DNA from: JANWYT01 sp034437555
Lineage (GTDB): Bacteria; Chloroflexota; Anaerolineae; Aggregatilineales; Phototrophicaceae
Length of the DNA stretch: 64,000 bases
Assembly: GCA_034437555.1 (NCBI GenBank)
Contig: DAOTTQ010000002.1
Coordinates: forward strand, 19,635 to 83,634
Direction: 5' to 3'
In this document: positions 31,317 to 39,737 of the stretch, piece by piece
How the letters are laid out: each line of letters starts with the position of its first letter
Numbering within the stretch: position 1 is the stretch's first letter
Notes under the pieces: model-generated
Told to the model about the DNA's origin: nothing
The model's input: the letters and a program-made list of their open reading frames with translations, nothing else
Database searches by the model: none
Translations under genes and position numbers: made by a program

Positions 31317-31345
31317 TTGTACCTTTGCCCCTTATGGCGTATAAT
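31317..31345 (+). promoter_or_regulatory. promoter of the LysM lipoprotein gene
   Basis: TTGTAC, 17 bases, TATAAT, ending 57 bases before the ATG at 31403 and starting 6 bases after the preceding stop codon. Confidence 0.65.
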
Positions 31346-31402
31346 AAAAGCTATTGGGTTTAAGGCTTACTAAGGGCATTTGCTCCTATCTTAGGATGAC
31401 GC

Positions 31403-32383
31403 ATGAAAAACTTATTCAAACGTTGGCAACTTATCGTGGTGTGTGTATTGGTAGCCATTGGCGCGACAGCCTGCTATCAAGAAATTGGTGATGTGGCACA
31501 GCCTAATGCTGTTTCACAATTACCCACCGAAATTCCTACTGAAACGCCTACGGTTGCTCCAACTGCAACCGATTCACCAACTGAAATTCCAACGGAAACA
31601 CTTATTCCAACAGAGACCCCCACACCTACTGAGGAATTGTCGGCTTTTTCTGTAGGGACAGAAACCCCCACACCAACGGCGGTGGTTGTTAGTGTATTGC
31701 CCACAGAAGACACAGGTCTTTTGTTACTCTCTGATGGACAAGCCCAACCACAACAACCCAATCCATTTGAACTAACGGCAACTGTTTTTGTGGCACAAGC
31801 CACCCAAACACAAGAATTTAGCCTCACACAAACAGCAATTGCGCTTGGCATTGGTTTAGAACCCACCCAAGACTTCTTTTTTGCAACCCCCACGCCCGAC
31901 TTTGTGCTAACGCAGGCTGCGCTTGACCAGCAGCAACAACCCCAACAACCTGTCTTTACAGGTGGTACATGCGTTCATGAAGTCCTTCAGGGCGAAAACA
32001 TGTTTAGACTGTCCTTGCGCTATGGCGTAAGCGTGGCTGACCTAGCGGCTGCCAGTGGCATTACCAACTATAACTTGATTGTTGTGGGGCAAAAAGTGAA
32101 CGTTCCCGGCTGTGGTACCACCGGCATTACACCTCCTCCCACATCGTTCCCCACACAAACCTTTAATAACACAGGTGGTACAGGTGGCGTAGGTACTCCC
32201 AACTCTGGTACAGGCGGCGTGGGTACAGTGCAATCGGCTCACATTGTTCAACAATACGAAACCCTCTTTGAGCTATCGTTGCGCTATAACGTTTCTGTAT
32301 CGTGCATTGCCAATGTCAACGGCTTGGCGAACATCAATAGCATTAAGATGGGCGAAGAACTGCTTATTCCTTCTAACTGCTAG
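31403..32383 (+). CDS. LysM-domain lipoprotein
   Basis: A 326-residue exported protein. A lipoprotein signal peptide (LIVVCVLVAIGATAC, lipobox Cys24) is followed by a long Thr/Pro/Glu-rich linker (about 35-110, repeats of the type PTETPT) that resembles an O-glycosylated wall-spanning stalk. Two LysM domains follow: about 193-240 (HEVLQGENMFRLSLRYGVSV) and 280-326 (HIVQQYETLFELSLRYNVSV), joined by a Gly/Thr repeat region. LysM binds GlcNAc-containing glycans such as peptidoglycan. Each domain ends in a conserved Cys and may be disulfide-braced. It is monocistronic, with a promoter at 31317 and a terminator at 32428. Confidence 0.88.
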   Translation: MKNLFKRWQLIVVCVLVAIGATACYQEIGDVAQPNAVSQLPTEIPTETPTVAPTATDSPTEIPTETLIPTETPTPTEELSAFSVGTETPTPTAVVVSVLPTEDTGLLLLSDGQAQPQQPNPFELTATVFVAQATQTQEFSLTQTAIALGIGLEPTQDFFFATPTPDFVLTQAALDQQQQPQQPVFTGGTCVHEVLQGENMFRLSLRYGVSVADLAAASGITNYNLIVVGQKVNVPGCGTTGITPPPTSFPTQTFNNTGGTGGVGTPNSGTGGVGTVQSAHIVQQYETLFELSLRYNVSVSCIANVNGLANINSIKMGEELLIPSNC

Positions 32384-32427
32384 CTTAGAGGCAAAAGCAC
32401 GCCAACAACCGTAAAAGTAACCATAAT

Positions 32428-32450
32428 AAGGGGCATAACAGCCCCTTTTT
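32428..32450 (+). terminator. intrinsic terminator after the LysM gene
   Basis: AAGGGGC and GCCCCTT pair around ATAACA, followed by a run of T. It lies 44 bases past the LysM stop codon and just before the second MITE-like copy. Confidence 0.85.
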
Positions 32451-32473
32451 GCATGGCACAAAAACTTTCGATA

Positions 32474-32620
32474 CCGTGATTGCTAGTTGTTCTTTCTTGA
32501 GGACTTTGCCCTCAAACACCCACAAGGGTTAGCGTCCCTTGACCCTTTTATGCCCGCTTTTCGCAAAAAGTGGTGGTGTTTGGGTAAAACCCTGTAAAAG
32601 TCAGGGACTAGCAATCAGGG
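32474..32620 (-). mobile_element. MITE-like element, copy 2
   Basis: This is the inverted partner of the element at 193-340, 147 bp, with few substitutions and small indels. Its ends are CCGTGATTGCTAGT (32474-32487) and, on the minus strand of 32607-32620, CCCTGATTGCTAGT (13 of 14 match). Flanking TTTCGATA (32466-32473) and TTTCAATA (32621-32628) form an 8-bp direct repeat with one mismatch. Three hairpins are kept, including CAAGGG/CCCTTG and the G-U-compatible version of the palindrome seen in copy 1. It sits between the LysM terminator and the NUDIX gene, ending 27 bases before that start codon. Confidence 0.7.
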
Positions 32621-32647
32621 TTTCAATATAAAAAGGAGTGTTACCCA

Positions 32648-33184
32648 ATGGACATGAAAGAAACGAAACTTTCTAGCACGCACATTTATCAAGGGCATGT
32701 AATTAAGGTAGAAGTGGACGAGATTTTGTTGCCCAATGGCAAGCAAAGCAAGCGTGACGTGATACGGCATCCGGGCGCGGTGGGCATTGTGGCAGTGGAT
32801 GATGATGGCAACGTGCTGTTGGTACGCCAACATCGCTACCCTGTGGCAAAAGACTTGCTCGAAATTCCCGCAGGCACGCTTAACCCCAACGAAGACCCCC
32901 TGGTGTGTGCTGACCGCGAACTACGCGAAGAAACGGGCTATCAACCTGTAACGCTTGTTCCTATTGGGGGCATTTACATGGCGCCCGGCTATACCGATGA
33001 ATACTTGCATTTGTTTTATGCGTCTAAAGTCGTGCTGGAACCACTTGCGCCCGATGATGATGAATTTTTAGCACTAGAGCGCGTGCCTTTTGGTGAGGTA
33101 CTAGCGATGATTGAGGACGGCAGAATTGAAGATAGTAAGAGCATTACGGGCTTGCTTAAGGTGGCGCGTCGCTTAGGAATTTAG
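32648..33184 (+). CDS. NUDIX hydrolase, ADP-ribose pyrophosphatase-like
   Basis: The 178-residue enzyme carries a perfect Nudix box, GX5EX7REUXEEXGU, spanning about 78-100 (starts GTLNPNED, ends RELREETGY). The surrounding sequence (HPGAVGIVAVDDDGNVLLVR, then YMAPGYTDEYLHLFYA) is typical of ADP-ribose pyrophosphatases, which clear ADP-ribose and related nucleoside diphosphate sugars. AAAGGAG lies about 9 bases before the ATG. The MITE-like copy ends immediately upstream, so the native promoter may have been displaced or altered. No operon partner is evident. Confidence 0.9.
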   Translation: MDMKETKLSSTHIYQGHVIKVEVDEILLPNGKQSKRDVIRHPGAVGIVAVDDDGNVLLVRQHRYPVAKDLLEIPAGTLNPNEDPLVCADRELREETGYQPVTLVPIGGIYMAPGYTDEYLHLFYASKVVLEPLAPDDDEFLALERVPFGEVLAMIEDGRIEDSKSITGLLKVARRLGI

Positions 33185-33267
33185 TAGGGTGTCCTTTGGC
33201 GGGGCAAAAGCGTCTTCTTTAGAGGCAGTAGCCCCTTGTTTAAGCGGGTTTCATCCATAGCTTTCCC

Positions 33268-33296
33268 TTGTTTGAAGCGTGGGTAACGGCTATAAT
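33268..33296 (+). promoter_or_regulatory. rplS promoter
   Basis: TTGTTT, 17 bases, TATAAT. Transcription would start near 33303 and give an RNA leader of about 80 nucleotides before the rplS start codon. Confidence 0.65.
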
Positions 33297-33343
33297 GTCC
33301 TTTCGTTTCGTAAAGCACAGACCCTATAGAGAAGATGCAAATC

Positions 33344-33365
33344 ATACGCCGTGAGGCGTATTTTT
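33344..33365 (+). promoter_or_regulatory. hairpin in the rplS leader (attenuator candidate)
   Basis: ATACGCC and GGCGTAT pair perfectly around a GTGA (GNRA) tetraloop and are followed by TTTT, between the promoter and the rplS ribosome binding site. Position and shape suit an attenuator or an L19-binding leader structure. L19 leaders that mediate autoregulation are known in other bacteria; a match to those is not shown here. Confidence 0.55.
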
Positions 33366-33383
33366 AGGAAGGTAGAGAGAACC

Positions 33384-33731
33384 GTGAACGTAAATGAATT
33401 GATGCAAGCGGTGGCGATGACCCCCCTTGAACGTCCCAAAATTGAAGCAGGCGATACCGTTAAGGTGCATTTGCAAATTAAAGAAGGCGAAAAGACCCGT
33501 ATCCAAATTTTCCAAGGTTTGGTCATTCGCGTGCGCGGTGGTGGCAACAGTGCCAATTTTACAGTGCGCCGTATTGCCAGCAATAACATTGGTGTGGAAC
33601 GTACTTTCCTACTTCAAAGCCCCCGCATTGAAAAAGTGGAAGTATTGCGCCGTGCAAAAGTACGTCGCGCACAACTGTACTATCTTCGCGACTTGCGTGG
33701 TAAGGCAGCTCGCCTAAAAGAACGCCGATAA
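33384..33731 (+). CDS. rplS: 50S ribosomal protein L19
   Basis: This 115-residue protein is the usual L19 length. It has IEAGDTVKVHLQIKEGEKTR, QIFQGLVIRVRGGGNSANFT, RRIASNNIGVERTF and the C-terminal VRRAQLYYLRDLRGKAARLK. L19 sits at the 30S-50S interface. GTG 33384 is chosen because it gives the family's normal length and start; a longer frame from 33351 would begin inside the leader hairpin. The usual neighbours rpsP, rimM and trmD are not beside it. It has its own promoter and leader hairpin. Confidence 0.96.
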   Translation: MNVNELMQAVAMTPLERPKIEAGDTVKVHLQIKEGEKTRIQIFQGLVIRVRGGGNSANFTVRRIASNNIGVERTFLLQSPRIEKVEVLRRAKVRRAQLYYLRDLRGKAARLKERR

Positions 33732-33735
33732 GCCA

Positions 33736-34479
33736 ATGTTGCGCCCACTCATTGGCATTACTGCTTATACGCGCAAACTACAAAATAGCCCTTGGGATTA
33801 TGACGCATCCTATGCAAGCAACGCCACCGCCATTGAAAAGGCAGGTGGCTTGCCTGTTTTAATCCCTGCGAAGGTAAGCGAAGAAACGCTTCGTGCCATT
33901 TACGAGCGTTTGGACGGCGTGTTGTTGCCTGGTGGTGGAGATGTTGACCCGATGCGTTATAACGCCGATAAGCACCCAACAACGGGTAATATTGACGCAG
34001 ACCGCGACCGCACCGAGATGACATTGGCGCAATGGGCTTTTGCGGATGATATGCCTACGTTTGGAATTTGCCGTGGTATTCAGGTGATGAATGTGGCACT
34101 AGGTGGGACGTTGGTTCAGGACATCCCTAGCGAAGTGGACACAGAATTAAAGCATGACCTAAACTATGGTGAACCACGCGCTACAGTGCTTCATGATGTA
34201 AAGCTAGAACTCGATAGCCGTTTGGGTCGGATTATTGGCGCAGACCGTGTCCCTGTAAATAGCCTGCATCACCAAGCTGTAGGCACACCCGCACCCAGCG
34301 TACGCCTTACAGCTTATTCTCCCGACGGCGTTGTCGAAGCCCTAGAAGTGCCAAACAGGCACTTTATGTTGGCGGTACAGTGGCATCCTGAAGACTTGGT
34401 AGATGATGATGAGCGGATGTTGAACCTCTTTAAGGCATTTGTAGATTCTGCCCGCGAGCGCATGACCGCCAAGAAGTAA
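33736..34479 (+). CDS. class I glutamine amidotransferase-like hydrolase (PuuD/peptidase C26 type)
   Basis: The 247-residue enzyme has the C26 layout: LLPGGGDVDPMRY (oxyanion region), the nucleophile Cys in FGICRGIQVMNVALGG, and the catalytic His-Glu in VQWHPEDLV. The family includes gamma-glutamyl-gamma-aminobutyrate hydrolase (PuuD) and related hydrolases of gamma-glutamyl bonds. No polyamine pathway genes are nearby, so the substrate is unclear and I give no symbol. It starts 4 bases after the rplS stop codon and is probably cotranscribed. A strong bidirectional terminator follows at 34493. Confidence 0.88.
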   Translation: MLRPLIGITAYTRKLQNSPWDYDASYASNATAIEKAGGLPVLIPAKVSEETLRAIYERLDGVLLPGGGDVDPMRYNADKHPTTGNIDADRDRTEMTLAQWAFADDMPTFGICRGIQVMNVALGGTLVQDIPSEVDTELKHDLNYGEPRATVLHDVKLELDSRLGRIIGADRVPVNSLHHQAVGTPAPSVRLTAYSPDGVVEALEVPNRHFMLAVQWHPEDLVDDDERMLNLFKAFVDSARERMTAKK

Positions 34480-34492
34480 TTGCAGCTTATTA

Positions 34493-34526
34493 AAAAACGC
34501 CCCCATCAACCGATGGGGGCGTTTTT
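34493..34526. terminator. strong bidirectional terminator
   Basis: AAAAACGCCCCCATC and GATGGGGGCGTTTTT are perfect 15-bp arms around AACC, giving a T-run on both strands. It separates the plus-strand rplS unit from the minus-strand kinase gene that ends at 34533. Confidence 0.92.
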
Positions 34527-34532
34527 GTTTAC

Positions 34533-36953
34533 TTATTCGTCCTCGTCCTCATCAGGCGTAGGCGTTTTTGTGCCTTTGTCCTCATCGGGCGTGGGCGTTT
34601 TTGTGCCTTTGTCCTCATCGGATTGGGCGGGTGTTTGTGTGGTTGCGCCTGCTTGTTCGGGGGTGAACAAGGGGAACGGCGATGTTTTACGGCGGTCATC
34701 GGGAACTTCGTCATAGGGCAGTGCGACCCGTTGCCCCTCGGTGGGCAAAATGGGAATACGGACAAATATCGTCGAGCCAGGGAACTTTGCCATATCTTGA
34801 CCAGGGCTTTCTACCCAAATTTCACCGCCATGCCCCTCAATGATACCTTTGGCGATGGTTAGCCCCAAGCCGGGTCCCGCCCCCAAGAACTTGGTTAAAC
34901 CGGTAGAGTGTAATTGAGTGTCGAAGCCACGATAGAACTTTTGGAAAATGAGTTCTTTATCTTTGGCTTGAATCCCAATACCGTTGTCCTTAAACGCAAA
35001 CAATATGCGCTCTTTATCGCCTTCTTTGCTGGCGGTTTCTAGCCGTGCCGATACTTCTATGTTGCCACCGTCAGGCGTGTACTTGATGGCGTTAATGATG
35101 ATGTTGCGAAAGGCTTGTACCAAGCGTTGCATATCGGCTTGGATGTGGGGTAAGCCCGTTAAACCAATGCGCTGTAGGGTTTGGTTGCGTTGTTCAAAGG
35201 CTTCTTTTAGGGGTTCTATCGCCAGCCTTACTACAATTTCGGGTGTGGTGCGAATAAAACGTAAGTCCATCGAGTTTACGTCAAGCTGGCTTACGTCTAA
35301 CATCGCGCCAATCAGTTCTTCCATGCGTTCGGTTGATTTACGCAAGTTTTGTACAAGCTGTGTTGCTTGCCCTTTTTGAAGGGTGTCACTGTCGTTAAGG
35401 CTGTCCAGAATGTCGGTGTAGCCTCTAATTTGTGCAAGGGGGGTGCGTAGCTCGTGGCTGGCAATGGTGACAAAATCTGTTTTGATGTTATCCATTTTTT
35501 CTAGCTCAACTTTGGCGTTACCAAGCCGTTTGTTTAGCTCACGCATCGAGTTATTTAGGTGGTACAGGTCATCAATGAGACGGGCGTTACGAAGCGCATT
35601 GCCCACTTGTTGCCCAATCACTCCTAAAAGTTCCATATCGCGCCGTGTATAGGGCGAGTCGTCTGTTTTACGACCACACGCCAGTAAGCCTATCAACCGC
35701 CCGTCTGCGACAATGGGTACGAAAACTTGCATCGCAAGGCTACCAAAGAAAACGCGCTCTTCCTTAACCACGCTTTGGTAGGTCATGCCATATTCCATGT
35801 CAAATAATCCCAACGGCACTTTTTCTACGGCAAGCGACTGGTAGATGGGGCTTTTCTTTGAGAGAAAGCCGTTGCGCGTGGGCTTATCAATGGTGCTACC
35901 GCTTTCTAGCACAATTAGCTCTACTACGTCTTGCTTACGCCATGTAGTGTTAATTAGAATCAGCGCAGAACGCTTAACGTTCATCACGTTACACAGGGTG
36001 CTATTGGTGGCATTCACCACTTCTTCAAGATTGGGCGCAAGTGCTACACTACGGCTATATTCGGCGGTTGCTAATGCAAGGTTGGGCGCGGTGGTTCTTA
36101 CAAATGTGGTAAACACCCAACGAATGATTTGGCGGGCAGGCACAAGCATCAATGCCACCAACAACGCCAATAACCCCAAGCCGATAGTACCCGCCTCACT
36201 TTTTTCAATTTCAATACGATTGATAAGGTAAAGTGTGCCAAAAAGCACAGACCACGCTACCCCCGTAAAGGCAATGGTTTGGATGCTAGACAAGAAGGTT
36301 TCGCGTAGGTCAATAAGGCGGTGACGATAGCACGCCAAAATTGCGCCCCCAAGCGAAGCAAATGAGAGTAAACAACCGATAACCATCAGTATGTTTGTGC
36401 CACTCATCAGTAAAATGCTTGCCCCCAGTGCGCCATTTGCTACCGTTAGCCAAAACGCCGAGCGATTAGCCACTTCTGGCATGGGCGCAATATAAAACGT
36501 ATAGGCGCAAACACTAATGAGCAACACGCCCATTATAAACAAGCCACCAAAGCCCGCCCACGTGCCTAATGAAGGCGCAGTATCGCCCCACATGCGCCAG
36601 CCCACAAAGTTAATATTAGAGCCAAACACAGCACCTAAAAACACCACCGCCCAAACAATAGACAGCACCACCCAAACCCGTTGTAAATTCAAAATGGGTC
36701 GGCGAGATGTGGTATCTTGGATGATGAGTGCGCCCATTGCGCCAACAAAGCCAATCAGCGCCACATGCGTAATGACCAAGGAGGAAATGGGCAGCTCGGC
36801 AGGAAGAAGCAATGTGGCAACTGCAAGCGTTGCCAGCCCCACGACCATTAGCACCCCCTGGTAACGAGGCATCTTTTGGCGTAATGCAATGACAACCCCA
36901 ATGAGTCCCAAATGTGCGATGAGAAGGATTCCCAATACGCTGTTAAATGTCAT
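34533..36953 (-). CDS. multi-membrane GAF histidine kinase with acidic repeat tail
   Basis: An 806-residue kinase. About eight or nine membrane helices (1-290) resemble a 7TM-type sensory module. A GAF domain (about 295-450), a HisKA domain with His500 in ASHELRTPLAQIRGYTD, and HATPase_c with RNIIINAIKYTPDGGN and DNGIGIQAK follow. The C-terminal tail holds two copies of DEDKGTKTPTP, encoded by 33-bp direct repeats (34545-34610), and ends in DEDEDE. The upstream AlbA_2/RecG-like gene lies 18 bases away on the same strand, so they form an operon. No receiver gene is adjacent. GGGGG precedes the ATG. Confidence 0.88.
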   Translation of the reverse strand: MTFNSVLGILLIAHLGLIGVVIALRQKMPRYQGVLMVVGLATLAVATLLLPAELPISSLVITHVALIGFVGAMGALIIQDTTSRRPILNLQRVWVVLSIVWAVVFLGAVFGSNINFVGWRMWGDTAPSLGTWAGFGGLFIMGVLLISVCAYTFYIAPMPEVANRSAFWLTVANGALGASILLMSGTNILMVIGCLLSFASLGGAILACYRHRLIDLRETFLSSIQTIAFTGVAWSVLFGTLYLINRIEIEKSEAGTIGLGLLALLVALMLVPARQIIRWVFTTFVRTTAPNLALATAEYSRSVALAPNLEEVVNATNSTLCNVMNVKRSALILINTTWRKQDVVELIVLESGSTIDKPTRNGFLSKKSPIYQSLAVEKVPLGLFDMEYGMTYQSVVKEERVFFGSLAMQVFVPIVADGRLIGLLACGRKTDDSPYTRRDMELLGVIGQQVGNALRNARLIDDLYHLNNSMRELNKRLGNAKVELEKMDNIKTDFVTIASHELRTPLAQIRGYTDILDSLNDSDTLQKGQATQLVQNLRKSTERMEELIGAMLDVSQLDVNSMDLRFIRTTPEIVVRLAIEPLKEAFEQRNQTLQRIGLTGLPHIQADMQRLVQAFRNIIINAIKYTPDGGNIEVSARLETASKEGDKERILFAFKDNGIGIQAKDKELIFQKFYRGFDTQLHSTGLTKFLGAGPGLGLTIAKGIIEGHGGEIWVESPGQDMAKFPGSTIFVRIPILPTEGQRVALPYDEVPDDRRKTSPFPLFTPEQAGATTQTPAQSDEDKGTKTPTPDEDKGTKTPTPDEDEDE
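34545..34620 (-). repeat. 33-bp tandem repeat in a kinase tail
   Basis: Two full 33-base units (34545-34577 and 34578-34610; three differences at most) and the start of a third encode the DEDKGTKTPTP tail of the kinase. Such repeats can change copy number between strains. Confidence 0.8.
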
Positions 36954-36971
36954 ACATGCGCCCCCTATGGG

Positions 36972-38582
36972 TTACTTCAAAATGTAATGTGTGCCTTTTC
37001 TAGACCCCACCTTGATAAGGATACCTTTTTCTACCATATCTACCAAGTCTAAGCGTAGGGTTTCTGCCGAAATGCCTTGGCACAAGCTACGATATTCGCG
37101 GTTGGTAATAGAGCCTTTTTCGCGGATATACTGTAATGCGCGTGCTTGGCGATGGTTGGTATTGCGCGTCCATTCGGGCGCACGCGGTTTTTCACGGGCA
37201 TTATAGAGCGTTACAGCAAAACTATAAGGGCGTGCATCAAAATAGGGCGGGCGATGCCCTGCTTGCTCCATGACTTCCATCATGCGGTCAATCCCTAAGC
37301 CCAATTCTTCAATGTAACCCCATTGAAACATGGCGTTTACAAGGCGTGGGTTACGGCTAAAGTGTTCCTCTTTGATGTTTTCGATGGTAATAAAGCCCGG
37401 CAGACCCCCAGGAGAGATGACCTCTAGGCGGTCGCTGTACATTCTTATTTCAATGCGTCGCCCTCTTAGGCGATAGTCACGGTGGCATACACTGTTGACG
37501 ATGGCTTCACGAACGGCAAACTGAGGATACTCGGTTTTTTCTTCGCGTTCTAGCCCTTTTACGACTGCGCTAACCGCCATCTCACTCCAAATGAGATTCC
37601 ATGCGCTCTCTATCAGACGTGGCAAGGGTCCCGTGAGTTCTTCACGGCGCACATAGCCCGCCAAACCGCTTTCTCCGCGTGGCGTTGTGCCAACAAACTT
37701 GGCAAAGACTACACTACTTTGAGGTAACCACTGTTGTGGATATTCGGTAAACATCATAATGCCCATCATAGTGGGCTTGCCCTCGGCGTTTAGTGCGCCC
37801 ACTTCTTGAAGCAGATCCTCTATTTTGCCGTTGTAGGGGCGTTTGGTGCGCTCGGCACGCTTTTCTAAATACTCGTCAATCATGCGCCTGCTAAAGTCTT
37901 CACGGGTCGCACTAGGGACAAGTTCAGCTTCAAATTCGCCTGTGCTTTTGGTGCTGGCAAGCCGAATAATTTCTTGACCACCCAAAGGGCGGTTTTTAGT
38001 GCCACTGCGAATGAGCATCCTCCCATCGCTAAGGCTGTGAAGCTCTAGGCTGCGGGGTACGCGAATGGCATATACCGTAAAGGTTGGCTTGGCTTCGGCG
38101 GGTTTGGGTTCTGGCTTTTCTAGGGCAGCCCTGATGAGTGCGTCCTCTTCGTCCTCTGCAAGGTCAGAAGTAGCGAGTGTTGGGGTCTCATCGTCTTTGG
38201 TATCTAGAGCATTTTTTAATGAGGCTTCAACGTCAAAGAGGGTGGCTGTGTCACGCTTGTAAAAGGCGGTAGGTTCTTCATCCTCAAAGTCATCATCTTC
38301 AAAATCGTCTTCGTCCACCTCTGTTAGTTGTACTTCCTCCCATTGGTCAATCACCACGGGGGGGCTACACAGTTCATCGGCGTTTTTAAGCATCTTTTGG
38401 ATGATGTCGGGGTCAATTTTGGCTGATGACGGTTTTCCGTCTTCAAGGATGCCCACGACCACAATACCGCCCTCGGCGTTGGCAAAGGCAACCAAGGTTT
38501 CAGAAAATGCTTTGGGGTCGGCTTTGCTTAAGAAAGAAAGCCTAGGTCCTTGCCCACTTTTAATTTGGTCTGGGGTAATCAT
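36972..38582 (-). CDS. AlbA_2/RecG-like ATP-binding transcriptional regulator
   Basis: A 536-residue protein. The N-terminal AlbA_2 (Schlafen-type) domain includes SETLVAFANAEGGIVVVGI (near 28-46) and is interrupted by a very acidic insertion (about 90-165, with DEDDFEDDDFEDEEP). Then come an HATPase_c_4/RecG-C-like domain (REAIVNSVCHRDYRLRGRRI, SPGGLPGFITIENI, ELGLGIDRMMEVM) and a C-terminal winged helix (about 475-536). These are usually annotated as 'ATP-binding' or 'RecG-like' regulators and are not helicases. It shares an operon with the GAF kinase. The acidic insertion is unusual for the family and may mimic DNA or bind a basic partner. Confidence 0.85.
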   Translation of the reverse strand: MITPDQIKSGQGPRLSFLSKADPKAFSETLVAFANAEGGIVVVGILEDGKPSSAKIDPDIIQKMLKNADELCSPPVVIDQWEEVQLTEVDEDDFEDDDFEDEEPTAFYKRDTATLFDVEASLKNALDTKDDETPTLATSDLAEDEEDALIRAALEKPEPKPAEAKPTFTVYAIRVPRSLELHSLSDGRMLIRSGTKNRPLGGQEIIRLASTKSTGEFEAELVPSATREDFSRRMIDEYLEKRAERTKRPYNGKIEDLLQEVGALNAEGKPTMMGIMMFTEYPQQWLPQSSVVFAKFVGTTPRGESGLAGYVRREELTGPLPRLIESAWNLIWSEMAVSAVVKGLEREEKTEYPQFAVREAIVNSVCHRDYRLRGRRIEIRMYSDRLEVISPGGLPGFITIENIKEEHFSRNPRLVNAMFQWGYIEELGLGIDRMMEVMEQAGHRPPYFDARPYSFAVTLYNAREKPRAPEWTRNTNHRQARALQYIREKGSITNREYRSLCQGISAETLRLDLVDMVEKGILIKVGSRKGTHYILK

Positions 38583-38693
38583 AGCTGGTCACTTTGGAAA
38601 GGATATAAGCATCGGATGAACGTCATACAATAGCGCAAACAAGACTTTACGTTATCATTAAAGGATATTGTAGCAATAGATTGGCGATAGCGC

Positions 38694-39734
38694 ATGTTCA
38701 AACGTCTCAAAAGCCTGTTGAATTTACCCTACGATTTGGCAAATGATACCTTAGTACAACTTCCTTTACTGGTGCTTTACATCACGGATGGCTGTAATAG
38801 CCGTTGTGTTAGTTGTGATATTTGGCAAAACCCCCGCCGAAATATGGCGTTAGGGCTGGCGCAATCGTTAGCCGAAACCGTAGAAGAACTAGGAGTTCGT
38901 TGGGTGCTTTTAAGTGGTGGTGAAGCCATGCAACACCCCGAATGGGCAAGTATCGCCCAAATGTTTCGTGAACGTGGCGTGCGCGTGATGCTTCTTACCA
39001 ATGGTTTGATGGTCAAAAAGCAAGCCGATTTGGTCGCATCACATGTAGACGACCTTATCATTAGCCTTGATGGGGGAACAGCCCCAACCTACCATGCGAT
39101 TCGTGGGGTAGATGCGTTTGATTTGCTCTTAGAGGGCATTGATGAAGTGCGGGCGCGTGGCGTAAACGTCACCACACGCACCACCGTACAGCGTGCAAAC
39201 TGGCATGAAATTCCACAATTGATAGACGTTTGTCTGGCGCATGATGTCAATACGATTAGCTTTTTGGCGGTAGATACCAGCAATGAACTGGCGTTTGGCA
39301 ATCGCACTCTTGGCACGCAATCCGCACTTTTACCCACATTAGATGACATAGATGCCCTAGAAGCACAGTTAAAAGTGTTGGCGGTATCGCATAAAACCCA
39401 TTTTGACAGTGGCAGAATTGCCGAAAGCCCTCAAAAACTTCAGCGTACTTTGGTTCAATACTTTAGGGCTTCTTATGGGGTAGGGGCGTTTTTGCCCCCG
39501 AAATGCAATGCACCCCATTTTAGTACGGTGGTGGGCGTGGATGGCGCGTTGCAGCCCTGTTACTTTTTACCTGCGTATGGTCGGATGATGCCGAAGGGGG
39601 AACGCTTGCCCCAAGCCCTAAATACAACGCCCGCGCAAGCCCTACGCAATGCTTATAAAAATGGGCAACGTGCCGAGTGTAAAACCTGCGTTTGCCCCCT
39701 GTACAAAAGCCCCAAAGCCCTGCGGGAGATGTAG
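38694..39734 (+). CDS. radical SAM/SPASM protein
   Basis: This 346-residue protein has the radical SAM cluster motif CX3CX2C at Cys34, Cys38 and Cys41 (TDGCNSRCVSCDIW), the SAM-binding LLSGGEAMQHPEW, and a C-terminal cysteine-rich region (KCNAPHFSTV, QPCYFLPAYG, ECKTCVCPLY) that can hold a further Fe-S cluster, as in SPASM/Twitch proteins. Members modify peptides, lipids or sugars. A methyltransferase gene follows 3 bases downstream and is probably coexpressed. No precursor peptide gene is visible beside them. The substrate is unknown. Confidence 0.87.
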   Translation: MFKRLKSLLNLPYDLANDTLVQLPLLVLYITDGCNSRCVSCDIWQNPRRNMALGLAQSLAETVEELGVRWVLLSGGEAMQHPEWASIAQMFRERGVRVMLLTNGLMVKKQADLVASHVDDLIISLDGGTAPTYHAIRGVDAFDLLLEGIDEVRARGVNVTTRTTVQRANWHEIPQLIDVCLAHDVNTISFLAVDTSNELAFGNRTLGTQSALLPTLDDIDALEAQLKVLAVSHKTHFDSGRIAESPQKLQRTLVQYFRASYGVGAFLPPKCNAPHFSTVVGVDGALQPCYFLPAYGRMMPKGERLPQALNTTPAQALRNAYKNGQRAECKTCVCPLYKSPKALREM

Positions 39735-39737
39735 CCC

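Noticed and set aside
31520..31660. Possible short tandem repeat array or CRISPR-like pattern
   Set aside because: The repetition is in the coding sequence of a Thr/Pro-rich linker, with irregular spacing and no unique spacers. No CRISPR array is seen anywhere in the window.
36972..38582. RecG-type helicase
   Set aside because: There is no helicase motif set. The similarity is to the AlbA_2 plus RecG-C-like ATP-binding regulator family.
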